A stretch of 64,000 nt of DNA from Pseudomonadota bacterium (GCA_023426505.1 JAFAAP010000315.1:6745-70744), one strand, 5' to 3'; positions 42,830 to 52,148 are shown, numbered from the stretch's first letter. Notes: generated by a model from the letters alone, not told the origin. Numbers and translations: made by a program.

Positions 42830-43839
42830 GGCCCTTCTCCTATGACCGCGCGCACGACCTCGCCTCCGCCATCGAGGCGGCCTCCGCACAGGTCGAGGCC
42901 CAGAGCCGTGCGCCGATCCAATTCCTCGCGGGTGGAACCAATCTCCTCGACCTCATGAAGATCGACGTCATGAGGCCAGAACGTCTCGTGGACATCAATC
43001 CTCTCGAGGACTCGCTATCGGAGATCGTTGCAGACGGTGACGGATTGCGCCTCGGTGGACTGGCGCGCATGAGCACGGTGGCGCATCACCCGCATATCGA
43101 GAAAAACTATCCGGTTCTGTCGCAGTCGCTCAAACTGGCTGCGAGCGCACAATTGCGCAACATGGCGAGCCTCGCTGGCAATGTATTGCAGCGGACCCGG
43201 TGCTCCTATTTCCGGGACGTCTCCTGGGGCGCGTGCAACAAGCGCGAGCCCGGCAGCGGCTGCGCGGCCATTGAGGGAGTCAACCGCAAGCATGCAGTCC
43301 TGGGGACGAGCCCGCACTGCATTGCGACCTATCCGGGCGATTTCGCGCAGGCTCTCGTTGCGCTGGATGCGATGGTCGAGATCGCAGGCCCGAAAGGCGA
43401 GCGCCGCATCCCGATCCATGAGCTTCACCGCCTCCCGGGCGACACGCCTCATATCGAGAACACACTCGCGGCGGGCGAGATCATCACGGCGTTCCAGATC
43501 CCGCCGAAAGCCTGGGCCAAACGGTCGCTCTACCTGAAAGTACGGGACCGCGAATCCTATGAGTTCGCCATAGCGTCCGCCGCCGTCGCGCTCGACCTTG
43601 CAGACGGCGTGGTCCGCGATGTTCGCATCGCCCTGGGTGGGGTTGCCACCATCCCGTGGCGAGCCGCTGCGGCAGAGGAAGTCCTCAGAGGAAAGCCGCT
43701 GACCGAGGGTCTTGCCCAATCCGCAGCGGAAGCAGCCTTCAAAACTGCCCAGACATACGGCGAGAACGACTTCAAGCCGGAACTTGGACGAAACACGCTC
43801 GTACGGGCGCTGCTCGACGCCGCGAAGCTGGAGGCCTGA
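42826..43839 (+). CDS. Molybdenum hydroxylase FAD subunit with 4Fe-4S insert (PaoB/YagS-like)
   Basis: 337 aa. FAD-binding segments QFLAGGTNLLDLMKIDV (about residues 31-47) and SAQLRNMASLAGNVLQRTRC. Four cysteines in RCSYFRDVSWGACNKREPGSGC with the later TSPHCIATYPGDFAQAL form the extra 4Fe-4S site known from PaoB and hydroxybenzoyl-CoA reductase beta subunits; ordinary xanthine dehydrogenase FAD subunits lack it. C-terminal CO_deh_flav_C domain follows. Translationally coupled to both neighbours (ATGA overlap upstream, 2 bases to the next start). Confidence 0.92.
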   Translation: MRPFSYDRAHDLASAIEAASAQVEAQSRAPIQFLAGGTNLLDLMKIDVMRPERLVDINPLEDSLSEIVADGDGLRLGGLARMSTVAHHPHIEKNYPVLSQSLKLAASAQLRNMASLAGNVLQRTRCSYFRDVSWGACNKREPGSGCAAIEGVNRKHAVLGTSPHCIATYPGDFAQALVALDAMVEIAGPKGERRIPIHELHRLPGDTPHIENTLAAGEIITAFQIPPKAWAKRSLYLKVRDRESYEFAIASAAVALDLADGVVRDVRIALGGVATIPWRAAAAEEVLRGKPLTEGLAQSAAEAAFKTAQTYGENDFKPELGRNTLVRALLDAAKLEA

Positions 43840-43841
43840 TC

Positions 43842-46136
43842 ATGAATGCTCCTACGACCTTTGAAGGCGGCATGATCGGCAGGTCCACGCCCCGCATCGA
43901 CGGGCGTCTGAAGGTGACGGGGGCTGCCTGCTACCCTTCCGATTTTCCACTCGAGGACACGGCATACGCCTATCTCGTCACCAGCGCGATCGCACGCGGG
44001 CGGATCAAGGCCATCCACCTCGATGAGGCGCAACAGGCCGAGGGTGTGCTCGACATTCTGACCTACGAGAATACCAAGGGCAAGGTTCGCAAGGTGCGCG
44101 CCTTTTCCGGAGGCGGCTATACCTCGACCACCATCATGCCGATGGATTCGCCGAAGATTTGGCACGATGGACAGATCGTCGCGGTGGTCGTCGCCGAAAC
44201 CTACGAGGCTGCTCGCGAGGCTGCGCACAAGGTCCATGTCGAATACGATGAGCGCAAGCCGAAGCCCGGGTTCGACAAGCGCAGGCCTCAGCCCCGTCAG
44301 ATTTCCAATCCGCTCTCAAGCTCGGATCCGCAGACGGGCGACGCCGAAACCGCATTCCAACAGGCGGACGTCAAGGTCGAGGCCTACTACACAACGCCGA
44401 CGCAGCATCACAACCCGATAGAACTGTTCACCACCACGTGCGCCTGGTCCGGAGACCAGCTCACGGTCTACGAGCCGAGCCAGTTCGTGCACGGGCTCAA
44501 GAACGGCGTCGCCAAGCAGCTCAACATGAATCCGGAAAAGGTGCGGGTCATCTCGCCCTTTGTCGGCGGAGCTTTCGGATCCAAGGCGGCGCTGACGCCT
44601 CGCACGGCGTTCGTAGCCCTGGCGGCCAAGCGTCTCAACAGGCCCGTCAAGCTGGTGCCGACCCGATCGCAGAGCTTCGACGTCTCCACCTATCGGGCGG
44701 AGACCCAGCATCTCGTGAAGCTCGGAGCCGACCGCAATGGCCGGCTGACCTCTCTGCATCACGAGGGCTGGGAGGTCAGCTCGCGACCCGACAACTACAA
44801 GGTGGCCGGAACGGAGACGACCTCTCTCCTCTACGCCTGTCCGAACATCTACACCAAGGTCCATATCGTTCACGCCGACCGCAATACTCCGGGCTTCATG
44901 CGCTCGCCGGCAGAGGTGCCGTATGTCTATGCGCTGGAAAGCGCGATGGATGAACTCGCAACGGCGCTTGGCATGGACCCGGTCGAACTGCGCCGCATCA
45001 ACGATACGATGGTCAACCCGATCGATCAGAAGCCCTATTCGAGCCGGGCCTTGATGGCATGCTATGATCGAGCCGCCGAGGCCTTCGGCTGGTCGAAGCG
45101 CAATCCCGAGCCGGGTTCGATGCACGACGGAGACTGGCTCATTGGATGGGGTTGCGCAACGGCCTGCTACCCGACCAACGTGGCGCCGGCGCAGGCGCGG
45201 GTAACGCTTGCACCAAACGGGAGAGCGCGGGTTCAGACCGCGGGGCATGATATCGGAACGGGAGCCTATACGGCCATTGCGCTTACGGCCGCCGACCGAC
45301 TTGGCATCCCGCTGGAGGATGTCAACGTGGAGCTGGGAGACAGCTCTCTGCCGCCAGCGCCTGTTGCGGGCGGGTCGAATGCGACCGCGAGCATCTGCAA
45401 TGCCGTCGCGATGGCCTGCGACGAGATCAGGGAGCGGCTCGCCCAAGGAGCCGTTCACGCAGACGGCCAGCTCGGAGGAGCCGATCCGAGCGGCCTTCGT
45501 CTCAGCCAGGGCAAGCTCGTGGCTCCCGACGGCGCAAGCGAGCCCCTGAAGGAGGCGATCATGCGCCTCGGGTTCGGACCCGTGGAGGCTCATGCGAAGT
45601 ACACGCCGGAAATCGCCTCAGCCCCTGTGAAGTTGATGGGCCATAAGCTTATCGAGGGCGGGATCTCAGCCATGACGTCGGGCAGCTCCGTCAAGGATCA
45701 TGTCCAGTATGCGTTCGGCGCCGAGTTCGTAGAGGTCCGAATCCACAAGAGGACACGCGAGATCCGTGTTCCGCGCATCGTCGGAGCCTTCGCGGCAGGG
45801 CGCATCGTCAGTCCCACGACCGCGAGAAGCCAGCTGCTTGGCGGCCTCATCTGGGGTGTGGCCTCGGCGCTGCACGAGGCGACTGAGATCGATGGACGGG
45901 TGGCCCGCTACGTCAATGACGATCTTGCCGAGTACCTCATCCCCGTCTGCGCCGATATCAAGGATGTGGAGGTCATCTTCGTGCCCGAAGAGGATCACCA
46001 GGTAAATGCCCTCGGCATCAAGGGGCTGGGCGAACTCGGCAATGTCGGCACCAATGCGGCGGTCGCTAATGCCGTCTATCATGCGACCGGACGGCGGATT
46101 CGGGATCTGCCAATCCGCATCGAGGACCTTCTCTGA
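43842..46136 (+). CDS. Molybdenum hydroxylase molybdopterin subunit (PaoC/YagR-like)
   Basis: 764 aa catalytic subunit binding the molybdenum cofactor. Segments: IDGRLKVTGAACYPSDFPLE (N-terminal domain), SPFVGGAFGSKAALTPRTAF, the substrate channel FMRSPAEVPYVYALESAMDE, TAGHDIGTGAYTAIALTAAD, GGSNATASICNA and the catalytic Glu in GIKGLGELGNVGTNAAVANA. The PaoC-like pattern and the PaoB-type partner argue for an aldehyde or purine-like substrate oxidoreductase; the actual substrate is not evident. Confidence 0.93.
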   Translation: MNAPTTFEGGMIGRSTPRIDGRLKVTGAACYPSDFPLEDTAYAYLVTSAIARGRIKAIHLDEAQQAEGVLDILTYENTKGKVRKVRAFSGGGYTSTTIMPMDSPKIWHDGQIVAVVVAETYEAAREAAHKVHVEYDERKPKPGFDKRRPQPRQISNPLSSSDPQTGDAETAFQQADVKVEAYYTTPTQHHNPIELFTTTCAWSGDQLTVYEPSQFVHGLKNGVAKQLNMNPEKVRVISPFVGGAFGSKAALTPRTAFVALAAKRLNRPVKLVPTRSQSFDVSTYRAETQHLVKLGADRNGRLTSLHHEGWEVSSRPDNYKVAGTETTSLLYACPNIYTKVHIVHADRNTPGFMRSPAEVPYVYALESAMDELATALGMDPVELRRINDTMVNPIDQKPYSSRALMACYDRAAEAFGWSKRNPEPGSMHDGDWLIGWGCATACYPTNVAPAQARVTLAPNGRARVQTAGHDIGTGAYTAIALTAADRLGIPLEDVNVELGDSSLPPAPVAGGSNATASICNAVAMACDEIRERLAQGAVHADGQLGGADPSGLRLSQGKLVAPDGASEPLKEAIMRLGFGPVEAHAKYTPEIASAPVKLMGHKLIEGGISAMTSGSSVKDHVQYAFGAEFVEVRIHKRTREIRVPRIVGAFAAGRIVSPTTARSQLLGGLIWGVASALHEATEIDGRVARYVNDDLAEYLIPVCADIKDVEVIFVPEEDHQVNALGIKGLGELGNVGTNAAVANAVYHATGRRIRDLPIRIEDLL

Positions 46137-46145
46137 GGTGTCGGA

Positions 46146-47201
46146 ATGAGCGGGGCCCTGAAGCATGTCGAGGCGGACTGGCCGGCCTTCGGCTTGAGCG
46201 ATGACGTTCGCCCTGCCTTGCAGGCCGTCGCCGAGACCGGGAGGGACGCCGTCCTCGTCACGCTCCACACGGCCATGGGTGGCGGGCCCCGGGGTGTTGG
46301 CGCCCACATGGTGATCACGCGGGATTCCGTGAGCGGCTACCTGTCGGGGGGATGCATCGAAGCGGATGTGACCCGCCATGCGCTGGAGGTTCTGGCCGAT
46401 GGGCAGTCGCGCCGCCTCGTCTACGGTGAAGGCGGTCCGATCGACATTCGTCTTCCCTGCGGGGGCAGGATCGAGCTGCTGGTCGAGCGTATTCCCGCGA
46501 ACGACCCGGCTCTGTCCGCTCTCCTCCGGTTTTCAGCAGGACGTGCACCCTGTGTCTGGATCAGTGATGGCCAACGGCGCTTCTGCCTGGAGGCGGACGG
46601 GCGTGGTCATCCTGACGAGGCAGTGCGCGCTGCTCTCGCTGCTGCACGACAGAACGACATTCGGGCTGGATCCCGTGGAAACATGGTTTATCGGCTTTTC
46701 ACGCCGCAGCAGCGCTTCGTCGTCTTCGGGCATGATCCGACCGTCCTGGCGATGGCCATGCTCGCCGGTCAGGTCGGGATGGAGACTTTCCTGGTGCGCC
46801 CCAAGGGTCCCATTGCTCCTCCGCCCGTCCCGAACATCCTCTACGTCCGCGATCAACCCTCGCATGCCCTGACCCGGATCGGAGCTGATCCCTGGACTGC
46901 CGTGGCCGTTGCCATGCACCAGGAGGAGGACGACCACGAGGCTCTGGTGGCCGCACTGTCGTCGAGAGCCGGCTATGTCGGCCTTCTCGGGAGCGGCCGG
47001 CGGCTCCCGCGCAAGCTCGCACGCTTGGCCGAGGCAGGCATTTCTCCGGCTGACCTGAAGCGGCTCAAGGCACCGATTGGCCTGAAGATCGGCGGGAATT
47101 CCCCTTGGGAGATCGCCACGGGGGTCATTGCCGAGGTCATCCAGACCGCGCGCGAACTGTCGGTCTGCCGATCCTCCGTCCGATCCGTCGCTGCCGCTTG
47201 A
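46146..47201 (+). CDS. XdhC-family molybdenum cofactor maturation protein
   Basis: 351 aa. Inserts sulfurated molybdenum cofactor into xanthine oxidase-family enzymes. N-terminal XdhC/CoxI domain (VLVTLHTAMGGGPRGVGAHMVI, YLSGGCIEADVTRHALEVL) and C-terminal Rossmann domain (FVVFGHDPTVLAMAMLAGQVG, VGLLGSGRRLPRKLARL, GLKIGGNSPWEIATGVIAEV). It begins 9 bases after the catalytic subunit, with GAGGTGTCGGA upstream, so it is in the same operon. The GxG of the Rossmann motif reads FGHDP, a substitution relative to the usual GAGHVG. Confidence 0.92.
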   Translation: MSGALKHVEADWPAFGLSDDVRPALQAVAETGRDAVLVTLHTAMGGGPRGVGAHMVITRDSVSGYLSGGCIEADVTRHALEVLADGQSRRLVYGEGGPIDIRLPCGGRIELLVERIPANDPALSALLRFSAGRAPCVWISDGQRRFCLEADGRGHPDEAVRAALAAARQNDIRAGSRGNMVYRLFTPQQRFVVFGHDPTVLAMAMLAGQVGMETFLVRPKGPIAPPPVPNILYVRDQPSHALTRIGADPWTAVAVAMHQEEDDHEALVAALSSRAGYVGLLGSGRRLPRKLARLAEAGISPADLKRLKAPIGLKIGGNSPWEIATGVIAEVIQTARELSVCRSSVRSVAAA

Positions 47202-47208
47202 GGCCACC

Positions 47209-47823
47209 ATGGCGGAACTCCACGCTCTCGTGTTGGCGGCCGGTGCGGGATCCCGCTTCGGCGGGCGCAAGCTTCTGGCCCCCTGGGGCGGCGGCGTTCT
47301 CCTTCACGGTGCGCTTCGAGCCGCTCTTTCCGCTCCAGTCGCGAGCGTGGTTCTCGTGACCGGTGCGGATTCCCGGGAAATTTCCGAAGCCGCTCAGGAC
47401 TTTGCTGCGACCTGGGCCAATGCGCCGGACGTGCATCTCGTCCACGCGCACGACCATTGCGACGGCCTCTCAGCCTCCCTCCGGGCCGGATTGGCCGCTC
47501 TTCCCCCATCCGCTTCCGGCGCCTTCGTCTTCCTGGGCGACATGCCTCGCATTCCCAGCGCGGTACCGGCAGCCTTAGCCGACGCAATGGCGTTACCGTA
47601 TATCCTTGCTGCGGCGCCCCTCTACATGGGCAAGCGCGGGCATCCGGTGCTTGTGTCCGCATCCCTATTCCCGCATCTCAGGACGCTTCGCGGAGACCAG
47701 GGGGGCCGCGGTGTCCTCAACAGGCTTGGACCTGCTCTTGCCCTCGTCCCGACCGTCGATCCGGGAGTCCTCCTGGACGTCGACGAGGCTGAAGATCTGA
47801 CAAAGATCGCTCCGGCCCGGTGA
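47209..47823 (+). CDS. MobA-like nucleotidyltransferase (MocA/PucB type)
   Basis: 204 aa. N-terminal NTP-binding motif LVLAAGAGSRFGGRKLLAPW (residues 7-26), FLGDMPRIPSAVPAALADA as the metal-binding GDMP block, and KRGHPVLVSASLFPHL, as in MocA, which converts molybdopterin to the cytosine dinucleotide form required by Pao-type enzymes. The frame is open from 47128, but ATG 47209, 7 bases after xdhC, starts directly at the domain. Cofactor type (MCD) is inferred from family and context. Confidence 0.88.
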   Translation: MAELHALVLAAGAGSRFGGRKLLAPWGGGVLLHGALRAALSAPVASVVLVTGADSREISEAAQDFAATWANAPDVHLVHAHDHCDGLSASLRAGLAALPPSASGAFVFLGDMPRIPSAVPAALADAMALPYILAAAPLYMGKRGHPVLVSASLFPHLRTLRGDQGGRGVLNRLGPALALVPTVDPGVLLDVDEAEDLTKIAPAR

Positions 47824-47937
47824 ACCTCTCCAAGGCCCGCTCCACCTATCGGATAAGATCATCGGTGCACTCAGCGAAAAGCCGGTGTAAGGAAAGGCGC
47901 CGAGTTTCTCCCTTGAAGCTCCGTGATGGAGGAAACA

Positions 47938-48870
47938 TTGCTCACAAGCGCTGCCGAAGGCGTCTATGTCATCTGCCCGACGCCCTTTGAATCCGATGGC
48001 CGTCTCGATATCGCCTCGACCGACCGGATGGTCGAGGCTTATCTGAAGGCTGGCGCCACGGGTCTGACGATCCTTGGCATCATGGGCGAGTCGCCGAAGC
48101 TGACGGCCGAGGAATCGCTGACTTTCGCCAAGCAGGTCATGTCCACGGTCGCGGGCCGCGTTCCGGTCGTGGTCGGCGTTTCCGCCGCAGGTTTTGCGGC
48201 CATGTCGGGCCTGTCCCGCAAAGTCATGGACGCCGGCGCCGCGGGCGTCATGATCGCTCCTCCGTCGACCCTCAGGACCGACGATCAGATCGTCTCCTAT
48301 TATGCGGACGCCGTCGAGGCGATCGGAACCGATACTCCCTTCGTGATCCAGGATTATCCGCTTGCCACCAACGTGGTCATGACCCCCAAGGTGATCATGC
48401 GGATCATCGAACAGAGCCCGTCCTGCGTGATGCTCAAGCATGAGGACTGGCCCGGTCTCGACAAGATCACGACCCTGCGCCGTGCCAGTGCCGAGGGGCA
48501 GGTCCGTCGTGTTTCGATCCTGTGCGGCAATGGCGGCCTGTTCCTGCCGTTCGAGGTGGAGCGTGGCGCCGACGGCGCCATGACGGGCTATGCGTATCCG
48601 GAAATGCTCGTCGGCGTCGTGAACCTCATTAAGCAGGGGCGCCGCCAAGAGGCGCACGACCTCTTCGATCGGCATCTGCCGCTGGTGCGCTATGAGACGC
48701 AGCCCAATGTCGGCCTCGCAGTGCGCAAATACGTTTTGAAGAAGCGCGGCATCATCGCGTCCGACACGCTGCGGAAGCCGGGCCCGAAGCTGAGCCCGGA
48801 GACGATTGCTGAGATCGATTGGCTGATGGAGCGCATCGAGCGCTCGCAACAGGGGAGCCTTGCGGCATGA
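47938..48870 (+). CDS. DapA-family aldolase/dehydratase
   Basis: (beta/alpha)8 lyase of the dihydrodipicolinate synthase/N-acetylneuraminate lyase superfamily, about 310 aa. Marks: GVYVICPTPFESDGRLD, LTILGIMGESPKLTAEESL (usual GTTGE replaced by GIMGE) and FVIQDYPLATNVVM with the catalytic Tyr in QDYP; the Schiff-base Lys lies in CVMLKHEDWPG. TTG 47938 is preferred because GGAGG sits 5 bases upstream; ATG 47926 contains that binding site within its own codons. Coupled to the next SDR gene by ATGA. Substrate is probably a 2-keto-3-deoxy acid or related compound. Confidence 0.85.
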   Translation: MLTSAAEGVYVICPTPFESDGRLDIASTDRMVEAYLKAGATGLTILGIMGESPKLTAEESLTFAKQVMSTVAGRVPVVVGVSAAGFAAMSGLSRKVMDAGAAGVMIAPPSTLRTDDQIVSYYADAVEAIGTDTPFVIQDYPLATNVVMTPKVIMRIIEQSPSCVMLKHEDWPGLDKITTLRRASAEGQVRRVSILCGNGGLFLPFEVERGADGAMTGYAYPEMLVGVVNLIKQGRRQEAHDLFDRHLPLVRYETQPNVGLAVRKYVLKKRGIIASDTLRKPGPKLSPETIAEIDWLMERIERSQQGSLAA

Positions 48871-49643
48871 AGACAGGATTGGAGGGGAAGCGCGCGCTCG
48901 TTCTCGGCGCCAGCAAAGGGCTGGGCTTCGGCATTGCCCAAGGGCTCGCGGAAGAGGGCGCTCGCGTCGCGATCGCCAGCCGGACGTTGGAAGGATCGAA
49001 AGCCGCCGCCGAGAAGATCGGCAACGGCGTCCTGCCTTTTATCTGCGATACAGGCAAAGTTGATCAGATCGACGCCCTCGCAAAGGACGTGACCGACGCG
49101 CTCGGCGGAGTCGACATTCTGGTCCTGAACAGCGGTGGTCCCCCGCCCGGCAAGGCGCAGGGCGTGTCGAGCGATCAGTGGCGCACGTCGTTCGAGGCGA
49201 TGTTCGTCAATCTGGTGCGTATCACGGATCAGCTGTTGCCCGGCATGATCGAGCGCAAGTTCGGCCGCATCATTTCGGTGATTTCGTCTGGCGTCATTCA
49301 GCCGATCCCGAACCTCGCCATCTCTAATGCGATCCGCCCGGCCCTCGTCGGTTGGGGCAAGACCCTGGCGGCCGAGGTTGCGTCGTCGGGTGTTACCGTA
49401 AACGCCGTCGCGCCGGGACGGATCGCCACCGACCGTCTCAAGCAACTCGATGCCGCCAATGCGGAGCGGACAGGGCGCTCCGTCGAGGACGTCGCGGCAG
49501 CGGCGCGGGCTGGCATTCCGGCGGGCCGTTACGGCGAGATCGAGGAGTTCGCGGCAGCGGCCGTCTTCCTCGCGAGCGAGAAGGCTTCGTTCATGACGGG
49601 ATCAATCCTCCGCGTGGACGGCGGTCAAATCTCCTGCACCTGA
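48867..49643 (+). CDS. SDR-family protein lacking the usual YxxxK
   Basis: 258 aa short-chain dehydrogenase fold. NAD(P) motif VLGASKGLGFGIAQGLAEEG (about residues 12-31), LNSGGPPPGKAQGV in place of NAG, and GGQISCT at the C-terminus. At the catalytic position the sequence reads NLAISNAIRPALVGWGKTLA, so Tyr-x-x-x-Lys is replaced by Ile/Ser-Asn-Ala-x-Arg. A known SDR subset shares this change. Starts with ATGA overlapping the DapA-like gene, so the two enzymes act together. A hairpin terminator follows. Confidence 0.85.
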   Translation: MKTGLEGKRALVLGASKGLGFGIAQGLAEEGARVAIASRTLEGSKAAAEKIGNGVLPFICDTGKVDQIDALAKDVTDALGGVDILVLNSGGPPPGKAQGVSSDQWRTSFEAMFVNLVRITDQLLPGMIERKFGRIISVISSGVIQPIPNLAISNAIRPALVGWGKTLAAEVASSGVTVNAVAPGRIATDRLKQLDAANAERTGRSVEDVAAAARAGIPAGRYGEIEEFAAAAVFLASEKASFMTGSILRVDGGQISCT

Positions 49644-49652
49644 CAAAGGTCT

Positions 49653-49677
49653 CGGGACGGGGATCAACCCCGTCCCG
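49653..49677 (+). terminator. Intrinsic-type hairpin after the DapA-like/SDR operon
   Basis: CGGGACGGGG (49653-49662) and CCCCGTCCCG (49668-49677) form a perfect ten-pair stem with loop ATCAA, nine bases after the stop codon. No U-run follows, as is common in GC-rich genomes. Confidence 0.75.
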
Positions 49678-49916
49678 CCGCATGTCATTCAACATTCGAG
49701 AGCACAGGGCGCTCGACCCGGGAAAACCCCTGACATATCATCATCTTGGCAAGCTGGCATCCCATGCCGGAACCCTGGGATTGCCGAGAGAAGGTGGTCG
49801 AACTCAGATCGAGCTCACTTTCCCAGTCACTCGCCTTTCCAGCCTGATCTCCCGGATAGTAGTTCGTGTCGCGCTTGATCGCTGCTACTTTGAGCGGACC
49901 GCTTCAGGAGGAAGCC

Positions 49917-50141
49917 ATGACCCTGCTCAAGTCGATCGAGGTGCTGGCGGAGTCGGATCAGAGTTGGGAGGATGCGGCCAGACGAGGCATTCGGATCGCC
50001 TCTCAGACGATCCGCAACATCCGGTCCATATCGGTGACAAATTTCGAGGCCGTCGTGGCCGATGGCGAGATCCGGCTGTTCCGGGTGCACGCAAAGATCG
50101 CCTTCGCACTGGAGCCTACGGACGACGGCGTCGCTCGCTGA
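49917..50141 (+). CDS. Dodecin-family flavin-binding protein
   Basis: 74 aa. Dodecins form a dodecamer that stores or buffers flavin. Family marks: KSIEVLAESDQSWEDAARRG (residues 5-24) and IRNIRSISVTNFEAVVADG, then EIRLFRVHAKIAFALE. The flavin-stacking position, Trp in SWEDA, is present. CAGGAGGAAGCC before ATG 49917 is a near-perfect ribosome binding site. Single gene, convergent with the universal stress protein. Confidence 0.9.
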   Translation: MTLLKSIEVLAESDQSWEDAARRGIRIASQTIRNIRSISVTNFEAVVADGEIRLFRVHAKIAFALEPTDDGVAR

Positions 50142-50147
50142 CGGCGG

Positions 50148-50585
50148 CTATCGTACGACGAGGACAGGGATCTTCGAGTGGGTGAGCACCTTCATGGTTT
50201 CGCTTCCCAGGAGAAGGGCCGAGACGCCGCTGCGGCCGTGCGAGGCCATGACGATGAGATCACAACGCCGGCCCTCGGCGGCCCGGATGATGGCCTGATA
50301 AGGCTCGTCATCCTCCAGATGGATCTGGGTCGCTTCGATTCCCGCCGACCGTGCGACCTCAAAGGCTTGGGACAACGTCTTGATCGCCTCCTCCCTCATG
50401 TGCTCCCTGAAGGTGGAGGCAGTCTCTTCGACCTGTTCGGCGTCGAGAGCGAACACGTGAAATCGCTCCGAGACCGTGAGCAGGCTGACGGCAGCACCCA
50501 GCGCCTTCGCCAGGCCTACGCCATGATCGACGGCGCGGCCGGACAGCGATGAGCCGTCGGTTGCAATGAGAATATGGCTGTACAT
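50148..50585 (-). CDS. Universal stress protein (single UspA domain)
   Basis: 145 aa UspA-fold protein. N-terminal ILIATDGSSLSGRAVDHG and C-terminal ATP-binding pattern IVMASHGRSGVSALLLGSET with SKIPVLVVR (G-2x-G-9x-G-(S/T) form). GAGAGGAGGAACTC lies just before ATG 50585. The frame is open much further upstream but that part is not protein-like. It is followed on the same strand by nothing; the two-domain Usp gene lies upstream, 50 bases away. Confidence 0.92.
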   Translation of the reverse strand: MYSHILIATDGSSLSGRAVDHGVGLAKALGAAVSLLTVSERFHVFALDAEQVEETASTFREHMREEAIKTLSQAFEVARSAGIEATQIHLEDDEPYQAIIRAAEGRRCDLIVMASHGRSGVSALLLGSETMKVLTHSKIPVLVVR

Positions 50586-50635
50586 GAGTTCCTCCTCTCT
50601 CCGTTGCATCCGACACCAACGACCTGCACTCGTGC

Positions 50636-51472
50636 TCAATAGGATAGAAGCAGCGGAACCGGGCAGCCCTTCAGCATGGTCTGCGTAACCCCTCCGAGTA
50701 CGAGTTGCCGCCAGCGTGAATGCACAAAGCTTCCCATCACGAGCAGGTCGGCTCTGAAGATCCCGAGCTGCGAACGGAGAGTTTCGCCAGCATCGCCTCT
50801 CTGAAGCGGCAGTTCCTTCAGCGTGCAATCGACCCCATGGCGGCTCAGGTGCGGAGCAAGCTCTGCTCCCGGGAGCGAGGATGACAGGTCCTTTTCTCCT
50901 ATAACCGAAGCGATCTCCACCTGCTGTGCGGCTTTCAAGAAAGGCAGGGCATCGTGCACCGCGCGGCTTGCTCTGGCGCTGCCGTCCCACGCCACCAGAA
51001 CTCTCTCGACGTGGAAGGTGTCCGTTTCTTGAGGTACGATCAGCAGCGGCCGCCCACCGTTGAACAGGACCTCCTCAAGAATGCCTCGGCCGAGGCTCAA
51101 GAAGTCTTGCTCCGCATCCAGGATGGTTACGTCATGAACGCGGCTTCGGGCCGCAAGAGCCGCAGCCAAATCGGAATAAGGCTTCTGCAGCACCTCGACG
51201 CTGCAGGGAACTCCCGAAGCCCGGGCCTCCTGTTGAGCCTGCTCGAGCGCGATCAGAGAGACCTCATGGAGGCGACGGTTCTCCGCCGCAACGAGGCCTG
51301 CCGCAACATTGCTGACGAAGGCATGCGTTACCAGCATTTCGGGAGTGAGGGCATAGATCGACGCATGAGCGGAAGCCTGTTGCGCGAGGGAGAGGCCGTA
51401 ACGCAGGGCAGAGCACGGCTTTTCCTCCCCGCCGGAAATGCCGATGAGAACGCTTTTGAGGCTTTGAACCAT
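50636..51472 (-). CDS. Universal stress protein (two tandem UspA-like domains)
   Basis: 278 aa. First domain LKSVLIGISGGEEKPCSALRY to about residue 140 (GGRPLLIVPQ), second domain from ERVLVAWDGSARASRAVHD to the end (LLVMGSFVHSRWRQLVLGGV, GCPVPLLLSY). ATP-binding residues are partly degenerate in the first domain. ATG 51472 has AGGAGAAGC upstream. Probably cotranscribed with the single-domain Usp gene that follows. Stress resistance role by family. Confidence 0.88.
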   Translation of the reverse strand: MVQSLKSVLIGISGGEEKPCSALRYGLSLAQQASAHASIYALTPEMLVTHAFVSNVAAGLVAAENRRLHEVSLIALEQAQQEARASGVPCSVEVLQKPYSDLAAALAARSRVHDVTILDAEQDFLSLGRGILEEVLFNGGRPLLIVPQETDTFHVERVLVAWDGSARASRAVHDALPFLKAAQQVEIASVIGEKDLSSSLPGAELAPHLSRHGVDCTLKELPLQRGDAGETLRSQLGIFRADLLVMGSFVHSRWRQLVLGGVTQTMLKGCPVPLLLSY

Positions 51473-51708
51473 CCAGTGCTTCTCCTGCTTCGAGAGCAAT
51501 CTGGCACGGTCGGACTGTCGTAAAATTGATTATGCTCAAGGATGCTGAAAAGATCCCTCGGCTCCCGAAGGCGCAGGCGCCCTGCGAGCAGGCGCTCTCG
51601 CGCGAACCAGTTCGCATACTCGGTCAGCCCTGCCAGCCGTTACTGCGATCCTGGAGGGGCCCCATCGTTACAGGGGCACGATAACGAAGCGCCTGGACGT
51701 AGAGGGAT

Positions 51709-51906
51709 TCACATTTCCGGCGGAACTGTCGGTGGAATGCCGATCGGCTCGCCGGGCATCGGAGCATCGTCGGGAGTATCCGGCGGAATGCTCACGGGCT
51801 CCTCCTTCCCAGGCACGCTCGAGGGCGGGGGGTCTGGGTTGACCGGATCGGGCTTCGGAGCCGGAATGTCTGGGCGTGGTTCGGAGGGGGAGGGCGTGCC
51901 AACCAT
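51709..51906 (-). CDS. Tiny proline-rich protein (65 aa)
   Basis: Very Pro-rich (PDIPAPKPDPVNPDPPPSS, later IPPDTPDD and IPPTVPPEM) with acidic spacers and no signal peptide or membrane segment, so it is probably an extended, disordered peptide. AGGGATGCG lies before ATG 51906. A second gene of the same style lies at 52149-52382 on the other strand. Function unknown. Confidence 0.5.
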   Translation of the reverse strand: MVGTPSPSEPRPDIPAPKPDPVNPDPPPSSVPGKEEPVSIPPDTPDDAPMPGEPIGIPPTVPPEM

Positions 51907-52148
51907 CAAGACGCATCCCTTCTCTCGCCTTCGCACGGTAGCTCTAAGACGCTCTTCCGCGCGGCGGGCTGATGAACATTCTCTGGCTCATTATAGCGGT
52001 ATTTGAAACGATTGGAATTCTGGCGCTTCCAGCGTCTCACAGGCCGGGTGAGAGTCTTGCGAATAAGCTCGGCGGTCCGTGAACCAATAGGCTCGATCAG
52101 GGTTTCCTGCATGGTTGAACCATCGAGAGGCCCTTCGGCTTGGACACC

